DNA of 64,000 bases from JAWHTC01 sp032586155 (GCF_032586155.1 NZ_JAWHTC010000002.1:372001-436000); one strand, 5' to 3'. Shown: positions 24,306 through 33,249, counted from the stretch's first letter. Made by a program: numbers and translations. The notes: generated by a model not told the origin, from the sequence alone.

Positions 24306-26081
24306 ATGCCCACCTATACCGCCCCCACCAAGGACATGGCCTTCATCCTTCATGACGTCCTGAAGGTCGAACAATCCGACATCCCCGGCTATTCCGAACT
24401 TGAGGCCGACTTCACCTCCGCCGTTCTGGAAGAGGCTGGCAAGCTGAACTCCGAGGTCATCGCGCCGCTGAACGTGGTCGGCGATCACGAGGGCTGCCGG
24501 TTGGAAAACGGCGTGGTCTATACCCCCACCGGCTTCAAGGAGGCGTTCGAACAGGTCAAGGAAGGCGGCTGGACCGGTCTCGACATGCCCGAAGAGTTTG
24601 GCGGTCAGAACCTGCCTTACGTGCTGTCGACCTCGGTCGGTGAAATGTTCTCGGCCGCCAACCAGGCCTTCACCATGTACCAGGGCCTGACCCACGGCGC
24701 CGCCTCGGCAATCCTGGCCCACGGCACCGACGAGCAAAAGGCAAAATGGCTCCCGAACATGGTGTCCTGTGAATGGACCGGCACCATGAACCTGACCGAA
24801 CCCCATTGCGGCACCGATCTGGGCCTGATGCGCACCAAGGCGGAACCGCAGGACGATGGCAGCTACAAGATCTCCGGCCAGAAGATCTTCATCTCCGCCG
24901 GTGAACACGACATGGCCGACAACATCATCCACTTGGTGTTGGCCAAGATCCCCGGCGGCCCCGAGGGCATCAAGGGCGTCTCGCTCTTCATCGTGCCCAA
25001 GTTCCTCGTTGATGACGAAGGCAACATCGGCGCCCGCAACGGCGTGTCCTGCGGCGCCATCGAAAAGAAAATGGGCATCCATGGCAACTCCACCGCGGTC
25101 CTGAACTATGACGAGGCGACCGGCTATCTTTTAGGTGAGGAGCACAAGGGCATGCGTGCCATGTTCACCATGATGAACGAGGCGCGCTTGGGCGTCGGCA
25201 TGCAGGGGCTGGCGGCCGCGGAAGTCGCCTATCAAAACGCGGTGGACTACGCTAAGGACCGCCTCCAGGGTCGCGCCGTAACCGGCACAGAAAACCCCGA
25301 TGGTCCCGCCGATCCGCTGATCGTGCACCCCGACATCCGCCGTTCGCTGATGGATCAGAAAAGCTTTGTCGAAGGGGCACGCGCTTTCATCTACTGGGGC
25401 GCCCAGATGATCGACGCCGCCCACCGCTCGCAAGATGCGGACGCTGACGGCCTCGTGTCGCTGCTGACCCCGGTAATCAAGGGGTTCCTGACCGACGAAG
25501 GCTACGACATGACGGTCAAGGCGCAACAGGTCTATGGTGGCCACGGCTACATCGAAGAACACGGCATGAGCCAGTTCACCCGAGACGCGCGCATCGCAAT
25601 GATCTACGAAGGCGCCAACGGCGTTCAGGCACTTGACCTGGTGGGCCGCAAACTGGCCCAGGACGGTGGCAAACACGTCATGGCCTTCTTCAACCTGGTC
25701 AAGGAGTTCTGCTCCGAAAACAAGGATGTCGAGGGCATGGAACCTTTCGTCGGCCCGCTCAAGGAAGCCTCGAAACACCTGCAAGCGGCTGGCATGTACT
25801 TCATGCAGAACGGCATGAAAAACCCCAACCACGCTCTGTCGGGCTCGAACGACTTCATGCACCTCTTCGGCCACGTGTGCCTCGGCCTGATGTGGGGCCG
25901 CATGGCCAAGGCATCGCTGACCGCACTGGCCAACGGCACGTCCGACCCGACGTTCCACGAGACAAAGCTCGCCACCGGGCGTTACTATATGGCACGCCGC
26001 CTGCCCGCGACCACCATGCACCTCGCCCGTATCGAATCCGGTGCCGACACAGTGATGGCCCTGGACGCCGAGCAATTCTGA
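24306..26081 (+). CDS. long-type acyl-CoA dehydrogenase (DmdC-like)
   Basis: This 591-residue acyl-CoA dehydrogenase is longer than classical 380-residue ones and matches the subgroup that includes DmdC (3-methylmercaptopropionyl-CoA dehydrogenase). Motifs include EWTGTMNLTEPHCGTDLG, ISGQKIFISAGEHD, QQVYGGHGYIEEHGM, and RIAMIYEGANGVQALDL with the likely catalytic Glu. It introduces the alpha,beta double bond into an acyl-CoA with electrons to ETF. It leads a beta-oxidation operon, so a fatty acyl-CoA substrate is as likely as the DMSP intermediate. Confidence 0.92.
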   Translation: MPTYTAPTKDMAFILHDVLKVEQSDIPGYSELEADFTSAVLEEAGKLNSEVIAPLNVVGDHEGCRLENGVVYTPTGFKEAFEQVKEGGWTGLDMPEEFGGQNLPYVLSTSVGEMFSAANQAFTMYQGLTHGAASAILAHGTDEQKAKWLPNMVSCEWTGTMNLTEPHCGTDLGLMRTKAEPQDDGSYKISGQKIFISAGEHDMADNIIHLVLAKIPGGPEGIKGVSLFIVPKFLVDDEGNIGARNGVSCGAIEKKMGIHGNSTAVLNYDEATGYLLGEEHKGMRAMFTMMNEARLGVGMQGLAAAEVAYQNAVDYAKDRLQGRAVTGTENPDGPADPLIVHPDIRRSLMDQKSFVEGARAFIYWGAQMIDAAHRSQDADADGLVSLLTPVIKGFLTDEGYDMTVKAQQVYGGHGYIEEHGMSQFTRDARIAMIYEGANGVQALDLVGRKLAQDGGKHVMAFFNLVKEFCSENKDVEGMEPFVGPLKEASKHLQAAGMYFMQNGMKNPNHALSGSNDFMHLFGHVCLGLMWGRMAKASLTALANGTSDPTFHETKLATGRYYMARRLPATTMHLARIESGADTVMALDAEQF

Positions 26082-26084
26082 TCG

Positions 26085-26112
26085 ACGGTGCGTGAAATCA
26101 CGCACCCTACGG
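26085..26112. repeat. REP-like palindrome, CCTACG-flanked
   Basis: The palindrome GGTGCGTGAAATCACGCACC is followed by CTACGG and starts 4 bp after the acyl-CoA dehydrogenase stop. It is the near-inverted counterpart of the element at 1254-1279 and could stabilise the 3' end of the upstream message. Confidence 0.7.
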
Positions 26113-26122
26113 AGACGACACC

Positions 26123-26335
26123 ATGCCGAAACGCTTCCGCCTGACCCGCCGGTTCCCCTGTGCAATGACAGAGGACGGATACCGCAGGCTCAAGCGTTTC
26201 GCATCCGAGGCCGGGCTCGATGAGGGCGAGGCACTCAGTTTCCTGTTCGAGAATTTCGACAGTGTGATGAACCACGAAAACCTCAGCGCCCGACTGCGGC
26301 TGTTCAACTCAGAACTGGAGGCGCGGAAGCGATGA
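26123..26335 (+). CDS. small conserved protein in beta-oxidation operon
   Basis: This 70-residue charged protein begins MPKRFRLTRRFPCAMTEDGY, has an RRLKRFASEAGLDEGEALSF helix-like core and ends LFNSELEARKR. It has ribbon-helix or antitoxin-like size and charge but no clear motif. A GGAGACGACACC stretch precedes the ATG. It lies between the acyl-CoA dehydrogenase and GST genes on the same strand. I do not recognise a family; a regulatory or accessory role is possible. Confidence 0.62.
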   Translation: MPKRFRLTRRFPCAMTEDGYRRLKRFASEAGLDEGEALSFLFENFDSVMNHENLSARLRLFNSELEARKR

Positions 26336-26388
26336 TCTCGGTTCGCACCTTACCTTCCGGCCAAGACGCTCATTGCAACCGTCGCAGT

Positions 26389-26606
26389 GAGTATTTTTGG
26401 CAAAATGAAGATCAGGGGCTCACCCCGTTCCACCGCGTCGCACGCGTGGCGTCCGCTAAGGAACGGGGCTTCACTTTGCGCGGCCATCGGCTCTCCAGCC
26501 TGTACCGCAATGCCGACGATGGCGCGTTAACCTTAATGCCCGGTAAACGCGCCCCTTCATTTTGCCAGAAATACTCTGCCGGGGTCTGGGGGTGCAAAAC
26601 CCCCAG
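26389..26606. repeat. inverted-repeat-bounded element with hairpins
   Basis: Two copies of the dispersed motif face each other: 26389-26410 (GAGTATTTTTGGCAAAATG plus AAG) and 26555-26576, its reverse complement with one mismatch in 22. They bracket 144 bp that include a CCCCGTTCC...GGAACGGGG stem. A further hairpin CTGGGGG/CCCCCAG lies at 26586-26606. No protein is convincingly encoded. The whole gap 26336-26633 is filled by this element. Confidence 0.7.
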
Positions 26607-26633
26607 CTCCGCCATCAAGACAGGGAACGCGCC

Positions 26634-27266
26634 ATGACCATCAAACTCCACTGCTTCGGCGAATCCGGCAATGCCTACAAGGCTGCCCTCGCCCTTGAAC
26701 TGTCCGGCCTCGAATGGGAGCCGGTTTTTGTCGACTTTTTCGCCGGAGCCAATCGCAGCCCTGAATATCGCGAGATGAACGTGATGGGTGAAGCCCCGGT
26801 TCTTGAAAGCGGTGATTTCCGCCTGACCCAATCCGGCGCCATCCAGCAATGGATCACCGACCAGACCGGCAAGTTCGGCGGGGAAGGTGACGACAAATAC
26901 CAGGTGCTGCGCTGGGTTCTCTGGGACAACCACAAGCTCAGCTCGCAAGCCGGGATGACCCGCTTCCTGATGAACTTCCTGCCCGAAGAACACCGCAACA
27001 CCGATGTGATTGGCTTCATGCAAGGCCGCCTCAAAGGCGCTTACCAGGTTCTGAATGCCCATCTCGAAGGTCGCGACTGGATCGTCGGTGATGACATCAC
27101 CAGTGCCGACATTTCCTGCTGCGGCTACCTCTTCTACCCCGAACCCTTCGGCTTTGACCGCACCGAATGGCCCAATATCGACCGGTGGCTTTCGAACATC
27201 GAAAACACCCCCGGCTGGGAACACCCCTATGACCTGATGCCCGGCAGCCCGGCTGACCGCGCCTGA
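26634..27266 (+). CDS. glutathione S-transferase family protein
   Basis: This 210-residue protein starts at the ATG at 26634 (MTIKLHCFGESGNAYKAALA). It has the N-terminal thioredoxin-like domain with the MGEAPVLESGDFRLTQSGAI glutathione-binding loop, and an all-helical C-terminal domain with VGDDITSADISCCGYLFY. It conjugates or isomerises electrophiles with glutathione in the cytosol. It is 13 bp upstream of the thiolase gene, so it is part of the beta-oxidation operon and may detoxify reactive acyl intermediates. Confidence 0.88.
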   Translation: MTIKLHCFGESGNAYKAALALELSGLEWEPVFVDFFAGANRSPEYREMNVMGEAPVLESGDFRLTQSGAIQQWITDQTGKFGGEGDDKYQVLRWVLWDNHKLSSQAGMTRFLMNFLPEEHRNTDVIGFMQGRLKGAYQVLNAHLEGRDWIVGDDITSADISCCGYLFYPEPFGFDRTEWPNIDRWLSNIENTPGWEHPYDLMPGSPADRA

Positions 27267-27279
27267 GAAGGAGACCACT

Positions 27280-28491
27280 ATGACCGAAGCCTATATTTAT
27301 GACGCCGTGCGCACCCCGCGCGGCAAGGGCCGCAAGGACGGGAGCCTGCACGAGGTATCCGCCGCGCGACTCTCCGCCGTGGCCCTCAATGCTCTGAAGG
27401 ATCGCAACAACCTCGAAGGCCATGCCGTCGAAGACGTGATCTGGGGCAATGTCACCCAGGTCGGTGAACAGGGTGCCTGTCTCGCGCGAACCGCCGTTCT
27501 GGCCTCCGATCTGGATGAATCCATCCCCGGCGTCAGCATCAACCGCTTCTGCGCCTCCGGTCTGGAAGCCGTCAACATGGCCGCCAACCAGGTGCGCGGC
27601 GGGGCCGGTGACGGCTATATCGCAGGCGGCGTCGAAAGCATGAGCCGGACCCCCATGGGCATGGACGGTGGTGCCATCGCCGTTGACCCGTCTATCGCCA
27701 TCGACAACTATTTCGTTCCGCAAGGTATCAGCGCCGACATCATCGCCACCGAATACGGTTTCACCCGTGATCAGGCCGATGCCATGGCGGTTGAATCGCA
27801 ACGCCGCGCGGCGGAAGCCTGGGCCGACAACCGGTTCGACAAGACCGTTGTGCCGGTCAAGGACGTCAACGGCCTGACCATCCTCGGCACCGACGAATAC
27901 ATGCGCCCCGGCACCGATATGCAGTCGCTGGGCAGCCTCAACCCCTCGTTCCAGCAGATGGGCGAGGTGATGCCGGGCTTCGACAATATCGCCCTGCTGA
28001 AATACCCGCACCTGGAACGGATCAACCACATCCACCACGCGGGCAACAGCTCAGGCATCGTCGACGGTGCGGCCGCCGTCCTGATCGGTAACAAGGAGTT
28101 GGGCGAGAAGCTGGGCCTCAAGCCCCGCGCCCGTATCCATTCCACCGCCAAGATCGGCACCGACCCGACCATCATGCTGACCGGCCCGGTCCCCGTGACC
28201 GAGAAGATCCTGCGCGAAAACGGCATCGAAATCGGCGACATCGACCTGTTCGAGGTCAACGAAGCCTTCGCCTCGGTCGTCATGCGCTTTGAACAAGCCT
28301 TCGATGTCGACCACGACAAGGTCAACGTCAACGGCGGCTCCATCGCCATGGGCCACCCGCTGGGCGCCACCGGCGCCATCATCCTCGGTACGCTTCTGGA
28401 CGAGCTGGAACGCTCGGACAAGGAGGTCGGTCTGGCCACGCTCTGCATCGGCTCGGGCATGGGCGCCGCCACCATCATCGAACGCGTGTAA
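27280..28491 (+). CDS. fadA: acetyl-CoA C-acyltransferase (thiolase)
   Basis: This 403-residue thiolase has the nucleophile Cys91 (NRFCASGLEAVNM), NEAFASVVMRF, GGSIAMGHPLGATGA (His) and the second Cys in LCIGSGMGAATIIERV. It cleaves 3-ketoacyl-CoA to acetyl-CoA and a shortened acyl-CoA. AGAAGGAGACC precedes the start. It is followed 20 bp later by the FadJ-like gene, with which it should form the trifunctional beta-oxidation complex. Confidence 0.94.
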   Translation: MTEAYIYDAVRTPRGKGRKDGSLHEVSAARLSAVALNALKDRNNLEGHAVEDVIWGNVTQVGEQGACLARTAVLASDLDESIPGVSINRFCASGLEAVNMAANQVRGGAGDGYIAGGVESMSRTPMGMDGGAIAVDPSIAIDNYFVPQGISADIIATEYGFTRDQADAMAVESQRRAAEAWADNRFDKTVVPVKDVNGLTILGTDEYMRPGTDMQSLGSLNPSFQQMGEVMPGFDNIALLKYPHLERINHIHHAGNSSGIVDGAAAVLIGNKELGEKLGLKPRARIHSTAKIGTDPTIMLTGPVPVTEKILRENGIEIGDIDLFEVNEAFASVVMRFEQAFDVDHDKVNVNGGSIAMGHPLGATGAIILGTLLDELERSDKEVGLATLCIGSGMGAATIIERV

Positions 28492-28511
28492 TTCGGCAGG
28501 AGAATTAGAAA

Positions 28512-30713
28512 ATGTCTGAATTTACTATGGAAAAAGGCGCCGATGGCGTCGCGGTCATCACCTGGGACTGCCCCGGCAAGACCATGAATGTCGGCTCGGA
28601 ACAAGGCTTTCGCGAGCTTGACGAACTGACCACCGACGCGCTGGCCGACGACGCGGTCAAAGGCATCATCATCACCTCGGGCAAACCCGATTTCGCTGGC
28701 GGCATGGACCTCAACGTTCTGGCCGATATGCGCGCGCGCGGCGGCGACAATCCGGCGCAATCTCTGTTCGACGGGATCATGAGCACGCATCACCTGCTGC
28801 GCAAGATCGAACGCGCCAACATGGACCCCAAGACCAACAAGGGTGGCAAACCCGTTGCCTGCGTCCTGCCCGGAACCGCCATGGGCATCGGTCTTGAAAT
28901 CGCGCTGGCCACCCACCGCATCTTTGCCGCCAACAATCCCAAGGCCAAGGTCGGCCTGCCGGAAATCATGGTCGGCCTGTTCCCCGGCGGTGGCGGCACC
29001 ACCCGCATGGTGCGCAAGCTTGGCGCCATGGCCGCGGCCCCCTTCCTGCTGCAAGGCAAGACGCTGAGCCCCGAAAAGGCGGTCAAAGCTGGAATCATTG
29101 ACGAAGTTGCCGATGACCCGATGGCCGCGGCCAAGGAATGGGTTCTGAACGCCAAAGACGCCGACATCGTCAAACCCTGGGACACCAAGGGCTACAAGAT
29201 GCCCGGCGGCGCGCCCTATCACCCGGCTGGTTTCATGACCTTCCTCGGTGCCTCGGTTATGGTGCACAAGGAAACACAGGGCGCGTTCCCGGCGGCCAAG
29301 GCTGCGCTCTCGGCCGTCTATGAAGGCACTCTGGTACCTTTCGACACCGCATTGAAGATCGAAGCCCGCTGGTTCACCAACCTTCTGATGAACCCGTCGT
29401 CGGCGGCGATGATCCGTTCGCTCTTCATCAACAAGCAGGCGCTTGAAAAGGGTGCCGTGCGGCCCAAGGATGTCGACGACCAAAGCGTCAAGAAGATCGG
29501 CGTTCTGGGTGCAGGCATGATGGGCGCGGGCATTGCACTCGTTAGTGCACAGGCTGGTATGGAAGTCGTCCTGATCGACCGCGACGATGAAACCGCCGAG
29601 CGCGGCAAAGCCTATTCCGCCACCTACATGGACAAGGGCATCAAGCGCGGCAAAGCCACCGAAGAGAAGAAAGCCGCCCTATTGGGTCGGATCACGGCCA
29701 CCGCTGATCTGGACAACCTCAAGGGCTGTGATCTGATCATCGAGGCCGTTTTCGAAGACCCCAAGGTCAAGGCCGAGATGACCCAGAAGGTCGAAGCGGT
29801 GATCCCCGAGGATTGCATCTTCGCCTCCAACACCTCGACCTTGCCAATCACTGGGCTGGCCAAGGCCTCGAAACGTCCTGAACAGTTCATCGGCATCCAC
29901 TTCTTCTCGCCGGTTGAAAAGATGTTCCTGGTCGAAATCATCAAGGGCAAGGAAACCGGGCCTCGTGCGGTTGCGAAAGCACTCGATTACGTCCGCCAGA
30001 TCCGCAAGACACCCATCGTCGTCAACGACGCACGGTTCTTCTACTGCAACCGCTGCATCATCCCCTATGGCAACGAGGCGACCCGCATGGTCACCGAAGG
30101 TGTCGCCATGCCGATGATCGACCACGCCGCGCGTCAGCTTGGCTTCCCGGTTGGTCCGATCCAGCTGGGCGATGAGACCTCGGTCGACCTCGCCGTGCGC
30201 ATCATGAAAGCCACCAAGGCCGCCATGGGCAACGAATATCCCGCTTCTGAGGCAGACAACCTGATCGTCTGGATGGAAGAAGAGGGCCGCCTGGGCCGCA
30301 AGTCCAAGGCCGGGTACTTCGACTATGACGAAAACGGCAAGCGTCAGGGGTATTGGAAGGGCATGCAGGACAAGTACCCGCTGGCCGACGAACAGCCCGA
30401 GTTGCAAGAGGTTCAGGATCGCCTGATGTTCGCCCAAGTCCTTGAAGCGGTGAAAGCGTTGGAAGAGGGTGTTCTGGAAGACATCCGTGAAGGCGATGTC
30501 GGCGCCGTCCTCGCCTGGGGTTTTGCCCCCTGGTCCGGCGGCCCGTTCAGCTGGCTTGACATCATCGGCGCACCCTACGCGGTGGAACGCTGCAACGAAC
30601 TGGCCGCCAAGTTCGGCGATCGCTTCCTGCCGCCCGCTCTGCTCGTCGAAATGGCCGAGAACGGCGAAACCTTCTATGGCCGCTTCGGTGGCGAAGAGGC
30701 CGAGGCCGCGTAA
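28512..30713 (+). CDS. fadJ: 3-hydroxyacyl-CoA dehydrogenase/enoyl-CoA hydratase fusion (FadB/FadJ-like)
   Basis: This 733-residue protein has an N-terminal crotonase domain (about 1-200; FAGGMDLNVLADM, GLEIALATHRI, GLFPGGGGTTRMVRKLG), a Rossmann NAD domain (about 325-500; VLGAGMMGAGIALVSA, FASNTSTLPITGLA, GIHFFSPVEKM) and C-terminal helical domains (about 505-733; GRLGRKSKAGYFDY). It hydrates enoyl-CoA and oxidises the product to 3-ketoacyl-CoA. It closes the operon and is followed by a strong hairpin terminator. Confidence 0.95.
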   Translation: MSEFTMEKGADGVAVITWDCPGKTMNVGSEQGFRELDELTTDALADDAVKGIIITSGKPDFAGGMDLNVLADMRARGGDNPAQSLFDGIMSTHHLLRKIERANMDPKTNKGGKPVACVLPGTAMGIGLEIALATHRIFAANNPKAKVGLPEIMVGLFPGGGGTTRMVRKLGAMAAAPFLLQGKTLSPEKAVKAGIIDEVADDPMAAAKEWVLNAKDADIVKPWDTKGYKMPGGAPYHPAGFMTFLGASVMVHKETQGAFPAAKAALSAVYEGTLVPFDTALKIEARWFTNLLMNPSSAAMIRSLFINKQALEKGAVRPKDVDDQSVKKIGVLGAGMMGAGIALVSAQAGMEVVLIDRDDETAERGKAYSATYMDKGIKRGKATEEKKAALLGRITATADLDNLKGCDLIIEAVFEDPKVKAEMTQKVEAVIPEDCIFASNTSTLPITGLAKASKRPEQFIGIHFFSPVEKMFLVEIIKGKETGPRAVAKALDYVRQIRKTPIVVNDARFFYCNRCIIPYGNEATRMVTEGVAMPMIDHAARQLGFPVGPIQLGDETSVDLAVRIMKATKAAMGNEYPASEADNLIVWMEEEGRLGRKSKAGYFDYDENGKRQGYWKGMQDKYPLADEQPELQEVQDRLMFAQVLEAVKALEEGVLEDIREGDVGAVLAWGFAPWSGGPFSWLDIIGAPYAVERCNELAAKFGDRFLPPALLVEMAENGETFYGRFGGEEAEAA

Positions 30714-30736
30714 CTTCAGGCTGCCAAGCAAAATCA

Positions 30737-30768
30737 AAAGGGCGCGCCACCTCGGCGCGCCCTTTCTT
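30737..30768. terminator. Rho-independent terminator, probably bidirectional
   Basis: GGGCGCGCC (30740-30748) pairs with GGCGCGCCC (30754-30762) over a 5-nt loop, with AAAA before and TTTCTT after. It is placed 24 bp after the FadJ-like stop and 17 bp from the end of the convergent SnoaL-like gene. Confidence 0.88.
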
Positions 30769-30784
30769 GTTCATAGCTTTCGGA

Positions 30785-31264
30785 TTACTGACCTGAAAGC
30801 TGCTGTAGCGCCCCGGCCCAATCTTCCACGTGATAGGTCTCGACGATCTTGCCATCCTTCACCTCGTGAATGTCGATCGTCAGGATGTCGAACCCACGGC
30901 CCTGACCATCCACTCCGAACATCGGGGCCACCGGCGTGCCAGTGGCGCGGCTGCGCACGGTCACGAAATTACCTGCTTCGTGCATCGCCTCGACCTTCCA
31001 GTTCAAATCCGGGATCAGCTTGCCAAACCCGCCCATCTGACCCAGGAAAGCTTCCATGCTCTTGGTCTTGCCGGAGTAGTCCCCAATGCTTGCCCAATCC
31101 TGCGCCAGCACACCGGTCAACGCCTGTGCATGGGCTTCCGATGCTGGATTGCTCAGAAGGTCATAGAAAACCTGCACGGTCTCCTTGTTCCCGGCCATCA
31201 CCGCCGAGGCCGACGTTGCGATTGCCAGAACTGCACCGGCGGCAAGGGTTTTCAGGTTGGTCAT
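30785..31264 (-). CDS. secreted SnoaL/NTF2-like protein
   Basis: This 159-residue protein has a signal peptide (TNLKTLAAGAVLAIATSASAVMA) followed by an NTF2-like/SnoaL domain: ETVQVFYDLLSNP, LNWKVEAMHEAGNFVTVRSR, and TIDIHEVKDGKIVETYHVEDW. Such domains act as polyketide cyclases, isomerases or ligand-binding proteins; periplasmic versions are poorly understood. It is divergent from the LysR gene at 31395, which probably regulates it. Confidence 0.88.
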   Translation of the reverse strand: MTNLKTLAAGAVLAIATSASAVMAGNKETVQVFYDLLSNPASEAHAQALTGVLAQDWASIGDYSGKTKSMEAFLGQMGGFGKLIPDLNWKVEAMHEAGNFVTVRSRATGTPVAPMFGVDGQGRGFDILTIDIHEVKDGKIVETYHVEDWAGALQQLSGQ

Positions 31265-31346
31265 GTCATTTACTCCACTAGGTTATCATTTTCTTCGGCG
31301 CGCGCTGCGCGCTCCCATGCCAACCAATCTGGACAATTCGCCAGTA

Positions 31347-31363
31347 AATCATAAGATACGATT
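31347..31363. promoter_or_regulatory. possible LysR-type dyad
   Basis: AATCATAAGATACGATT is an imperfect 17-bp dyad (AATC/GATT arms) in the AT-rich gap between the divergent SnoaL-like and LysR genes. Only position and symmetry support it. Confidence 0.35.
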
Positions 31364-31394
31364 ATTAAATCTAACTGTTCGGAAAAGTTTGCTA

Positions 31395-32276
31395 ATGATA
31401 GATCGCCTCCGGCAAATGGCAATCTTCGCCAAAACCATCGACCATGGTTCGTTCCGGGGCGCCGCACGTGAATTGCGCCTGTCGCCTTCCGTGGTCAGCC
31501 ACCACATTTCCCAGCTTGAAGAGCATCTTGGCGTCGCCCTGCTTTATCGCACCACCCGCAAACTGACCCTTACATCAGAAGGCGAACGGCTGCTGGCCGC
31601 AACGCAAAACATGCTCGATGCGGTTGAGGACGAGTTGAACGACCTCACCTCCTCGGCCCGCGATCCCAGCGGCGAGCTGCGCATCACTGCGCCGTCGGTC
31701 CTGTCGCAGTCACCCTTTACCGACATGCTCGCCACGTTCATGGCACGCTATCCGCGTATCCGGCTATCACTGGATTTCTCGGACAGCCGCAAAGAACTGA
31801 TCTCGGACGGATTTGACATAGCAATCCGCATGACGCTCAAGCCGGTTGGAAACTCGCCTTCGACCCGCAAGCTGTTCCGGGTGCCGCGCAAACTGGTCGC
31901 CGCGCCCGAGCTTCTTGCGTCACGGCCGGCGGCGCAACAACCCTCCGACCTTGCCGATTGGCCGTGGCTTGAACTCACCCCGGTACAGGACCGGGAAGTG
32001 GCCTTTCACAACGGCAACTCGAAACAGACCATGCGCAGATCCGGGTATCGTTCATCCTGCAATGATGCACAGGCCCTCTATCGCCTTGCCCGTGCGGGCA
32101 CTGGCCTTGCCATTGTGCCGGACTTTCTGGCCAGCAAGGACGCTGCCACAGACGCCATCAGATTTGTACTTCCTGAATGGCAGGTCGCTCCAGCCGAAGT
32201 CTTTGCCGAGTGGCCCGTCAACGCCCCGAAACATGGGCTGGTCCGCCTGTTCGTCGACACGCTTTGTAGCTACTGA
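31395..32276 (+). CDS. LysR-family transcriptional regulator
   Basis: The ATG at 31395 (MIDRLRQMAIFAKTIDHGSF) gives 293 residues; the frame is open upstream only because it crosses the divergent promoter. The HTH (FRGAARELRLSPSVVSHHISQLE) occupies the first 60 residues and an effector domain follows. It resembles CrgA/DsdC-type regulators with an SSARDPSGELRITAPSVLS linker. It is divergent from the secreted SnoaL-like gene, its likely target, and is followed by a perfect 13-bp stem terminator. Confidence 0.9.
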   Translation: MIDRLRQMAIFAKTIDHGSFRGAARELRLSPSVVSHHISQLEEHLGVALLYRTTRKLTLTSEGERLLAATQNMLDAVEDELNDLTSSARDPSGELRITAPSVLSQSPFTDMLATFMARYPRIRLSLDFSDSRKELISDGFDIAIRMTLKPVGNSPSTRKLFRVPRKLVAAPELLASRPAAQQPSDLADWPWLELTPVQDREVAFHNGNSKQTMRRSGYRSSCNDAQALYRLARAGTGLAIVPDFLASKDAATDAIRFVLPEWQVAPAEVFAEWPVNAPKHGLVRLFVDTLCSY

Positions 32277-32300
32277 CAGGTATCACAACCCACAACAAGA

Positions 32301-32338
32301 AATGGGCGCGTCCATCCCCGGACGCGCCCATTCTTTTC
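32301..32338. terminator. terminator after LysR gene
   Basis: AATGGGCGCGTCC (32301-32313) and GGACGCGCCCATT (32320-32332) form a perfect 13-bp stem with a 6-nt loop, followed by CTTTTCC. It separates the LysR gene from the convergent Hint-domain gene. Confidence 0.88.
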
Positions 32339-32359
32339 CGTCCCCCGGCGGCGGGTGGT

Positions 32360-33064
32360 TCAGGCCGCTACCTGCAGGCCTTGAGATTGGTCAAGGCGCG
32401 CAGCGCGAAGGGCATTAAGGCAGCTATTGCACTCCCCGCTCCGCATGTGCCCCTGAACCAGTTCCATGGCACAAGGCTCGGGCAGCATCTGGTAGGGACA
32501 GTGCTGCACCTTGCCCCGCAGGGCGATCTGAACCAGGTCACCGCCGGAAGGACAGAAAAGTAGGGCGCCGTGTTCGGCGAAAATCACCTGATCGGCTTCG
32601 AAATGCAGGTTGACAACCTCGACTGCATCCGCGGGACAGACCCGCTTGACTCCACGCGCACCCTCAAGAGCCGCCGCTAAAACCAACGCAAACGGATCGC
32701 CCAACGCCTTTTCCGCCAGGTCGCTTTCCAGCATCACGCCCTGACGCGGCAAGACGATCATCAGTTCGGCATTGTCGATGGCCCCCACCGGGACCATTAG
32801 CGGCCAGAATGCTTTGGGGCAACGCCCCGAACCGGACCACAGCGGGGTGCGCGTGACCTTGGCCACCCGCTGCATGCCGCCGTCAAAGGTCAGAACCAGG
32901 TCTCCCTCCTGGACCGCCCCGACCTCGCGCCAGCCAATTGCCGTGGCAATCATGGTCCCCGCCGTGATCCCGCTCAGAACCCCATGGGCGCCCCCGTCAT
33001 GGACCTCCGACGCGTCCACCACCCGGTGAGCGCCCTTGCGCTCTGCGCTGATCCATCCAAACAT
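32360..33064 (-). CDS. Hint (hedgehog/intein-type) domain protein
   Basis: With the ATG at 33064 (MFGWISAERKGAHRVVDASE) the protein has 234 residues. Residues about 30-65 (AGTMIATAIGWREVGAVQEG, then DLVLTFDGG) match the N-terminal block of Hint domains common in Rhodobacterales, and VNLHFEADQVIFAEHGALLF matches the later His-containing block. The Cys normally starting the Hint module is not at the expected place (SGITAGT), so self-cleavage is doubtful. The C-terminal 60 residues are Cys-rich (QHCPYQ, PEPCAM, ECNSCL). No partner gene is adjacent. The role is unknown. Confidence 0.8.
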   Translation of the reverse strand: MFGWISAERKGAHRVVDASEVHDGGAHGVLSGITAGTMIATAIGWREVGAVQEGDLVLTFDGGMQRVAKVTRTPLWSGSGRCPKAFWPLMVPVGAIDNAELMIVLPRQGVMLESDLAEKALGDPFALVLAAALEGARGVKRVCPADAVEVVNLHFEADQVIFAEHGALLFCPSGGDLVQIALRGKVQHCPYQMLPEPCAMELVQGHMRSGECNSCLNALRAARLDQSQGLQVAA

Positions 33065-33249
33065 CCGAAAACCCCGGGATTTCTTGCACCGCTCAGTGGC
33101 GGCTTTTGTTTTGATGTGACCAGTTGGGGTGATTCCTGTGCCCGCCCTTGGGCCGGGTTTGGGCCGAAATATGTCATTGTTTGCGGTCCCGAAACAATTG
33201 CCCTGCGCCGGGCGTCTTGTCTTCGGAGTTGGGCGGATTGGAAAGAAAA

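Noticed and set aside
25131..26165. 344-codon frame antisense to the acyl-CoA dehydrogenase gene
   Set aside because: The opposite strand encodes a clear full-length enzyme; the antisense product has no recognisable features.
26332..26637. Open frame of 101 codons after the 70-aa gene
   Set aside because: It is made of the inverted-repeat element and hairpins, has no ribosome site and no protein-like composition, and overlaps the GST start.
27771..29483. 570-codon frame antisense to the thiolase and FadJ-like genes
   Set aside because: It is a frame mirrored from GC-rich codons of two well-supported enzymes; no domain, no ribosome site.
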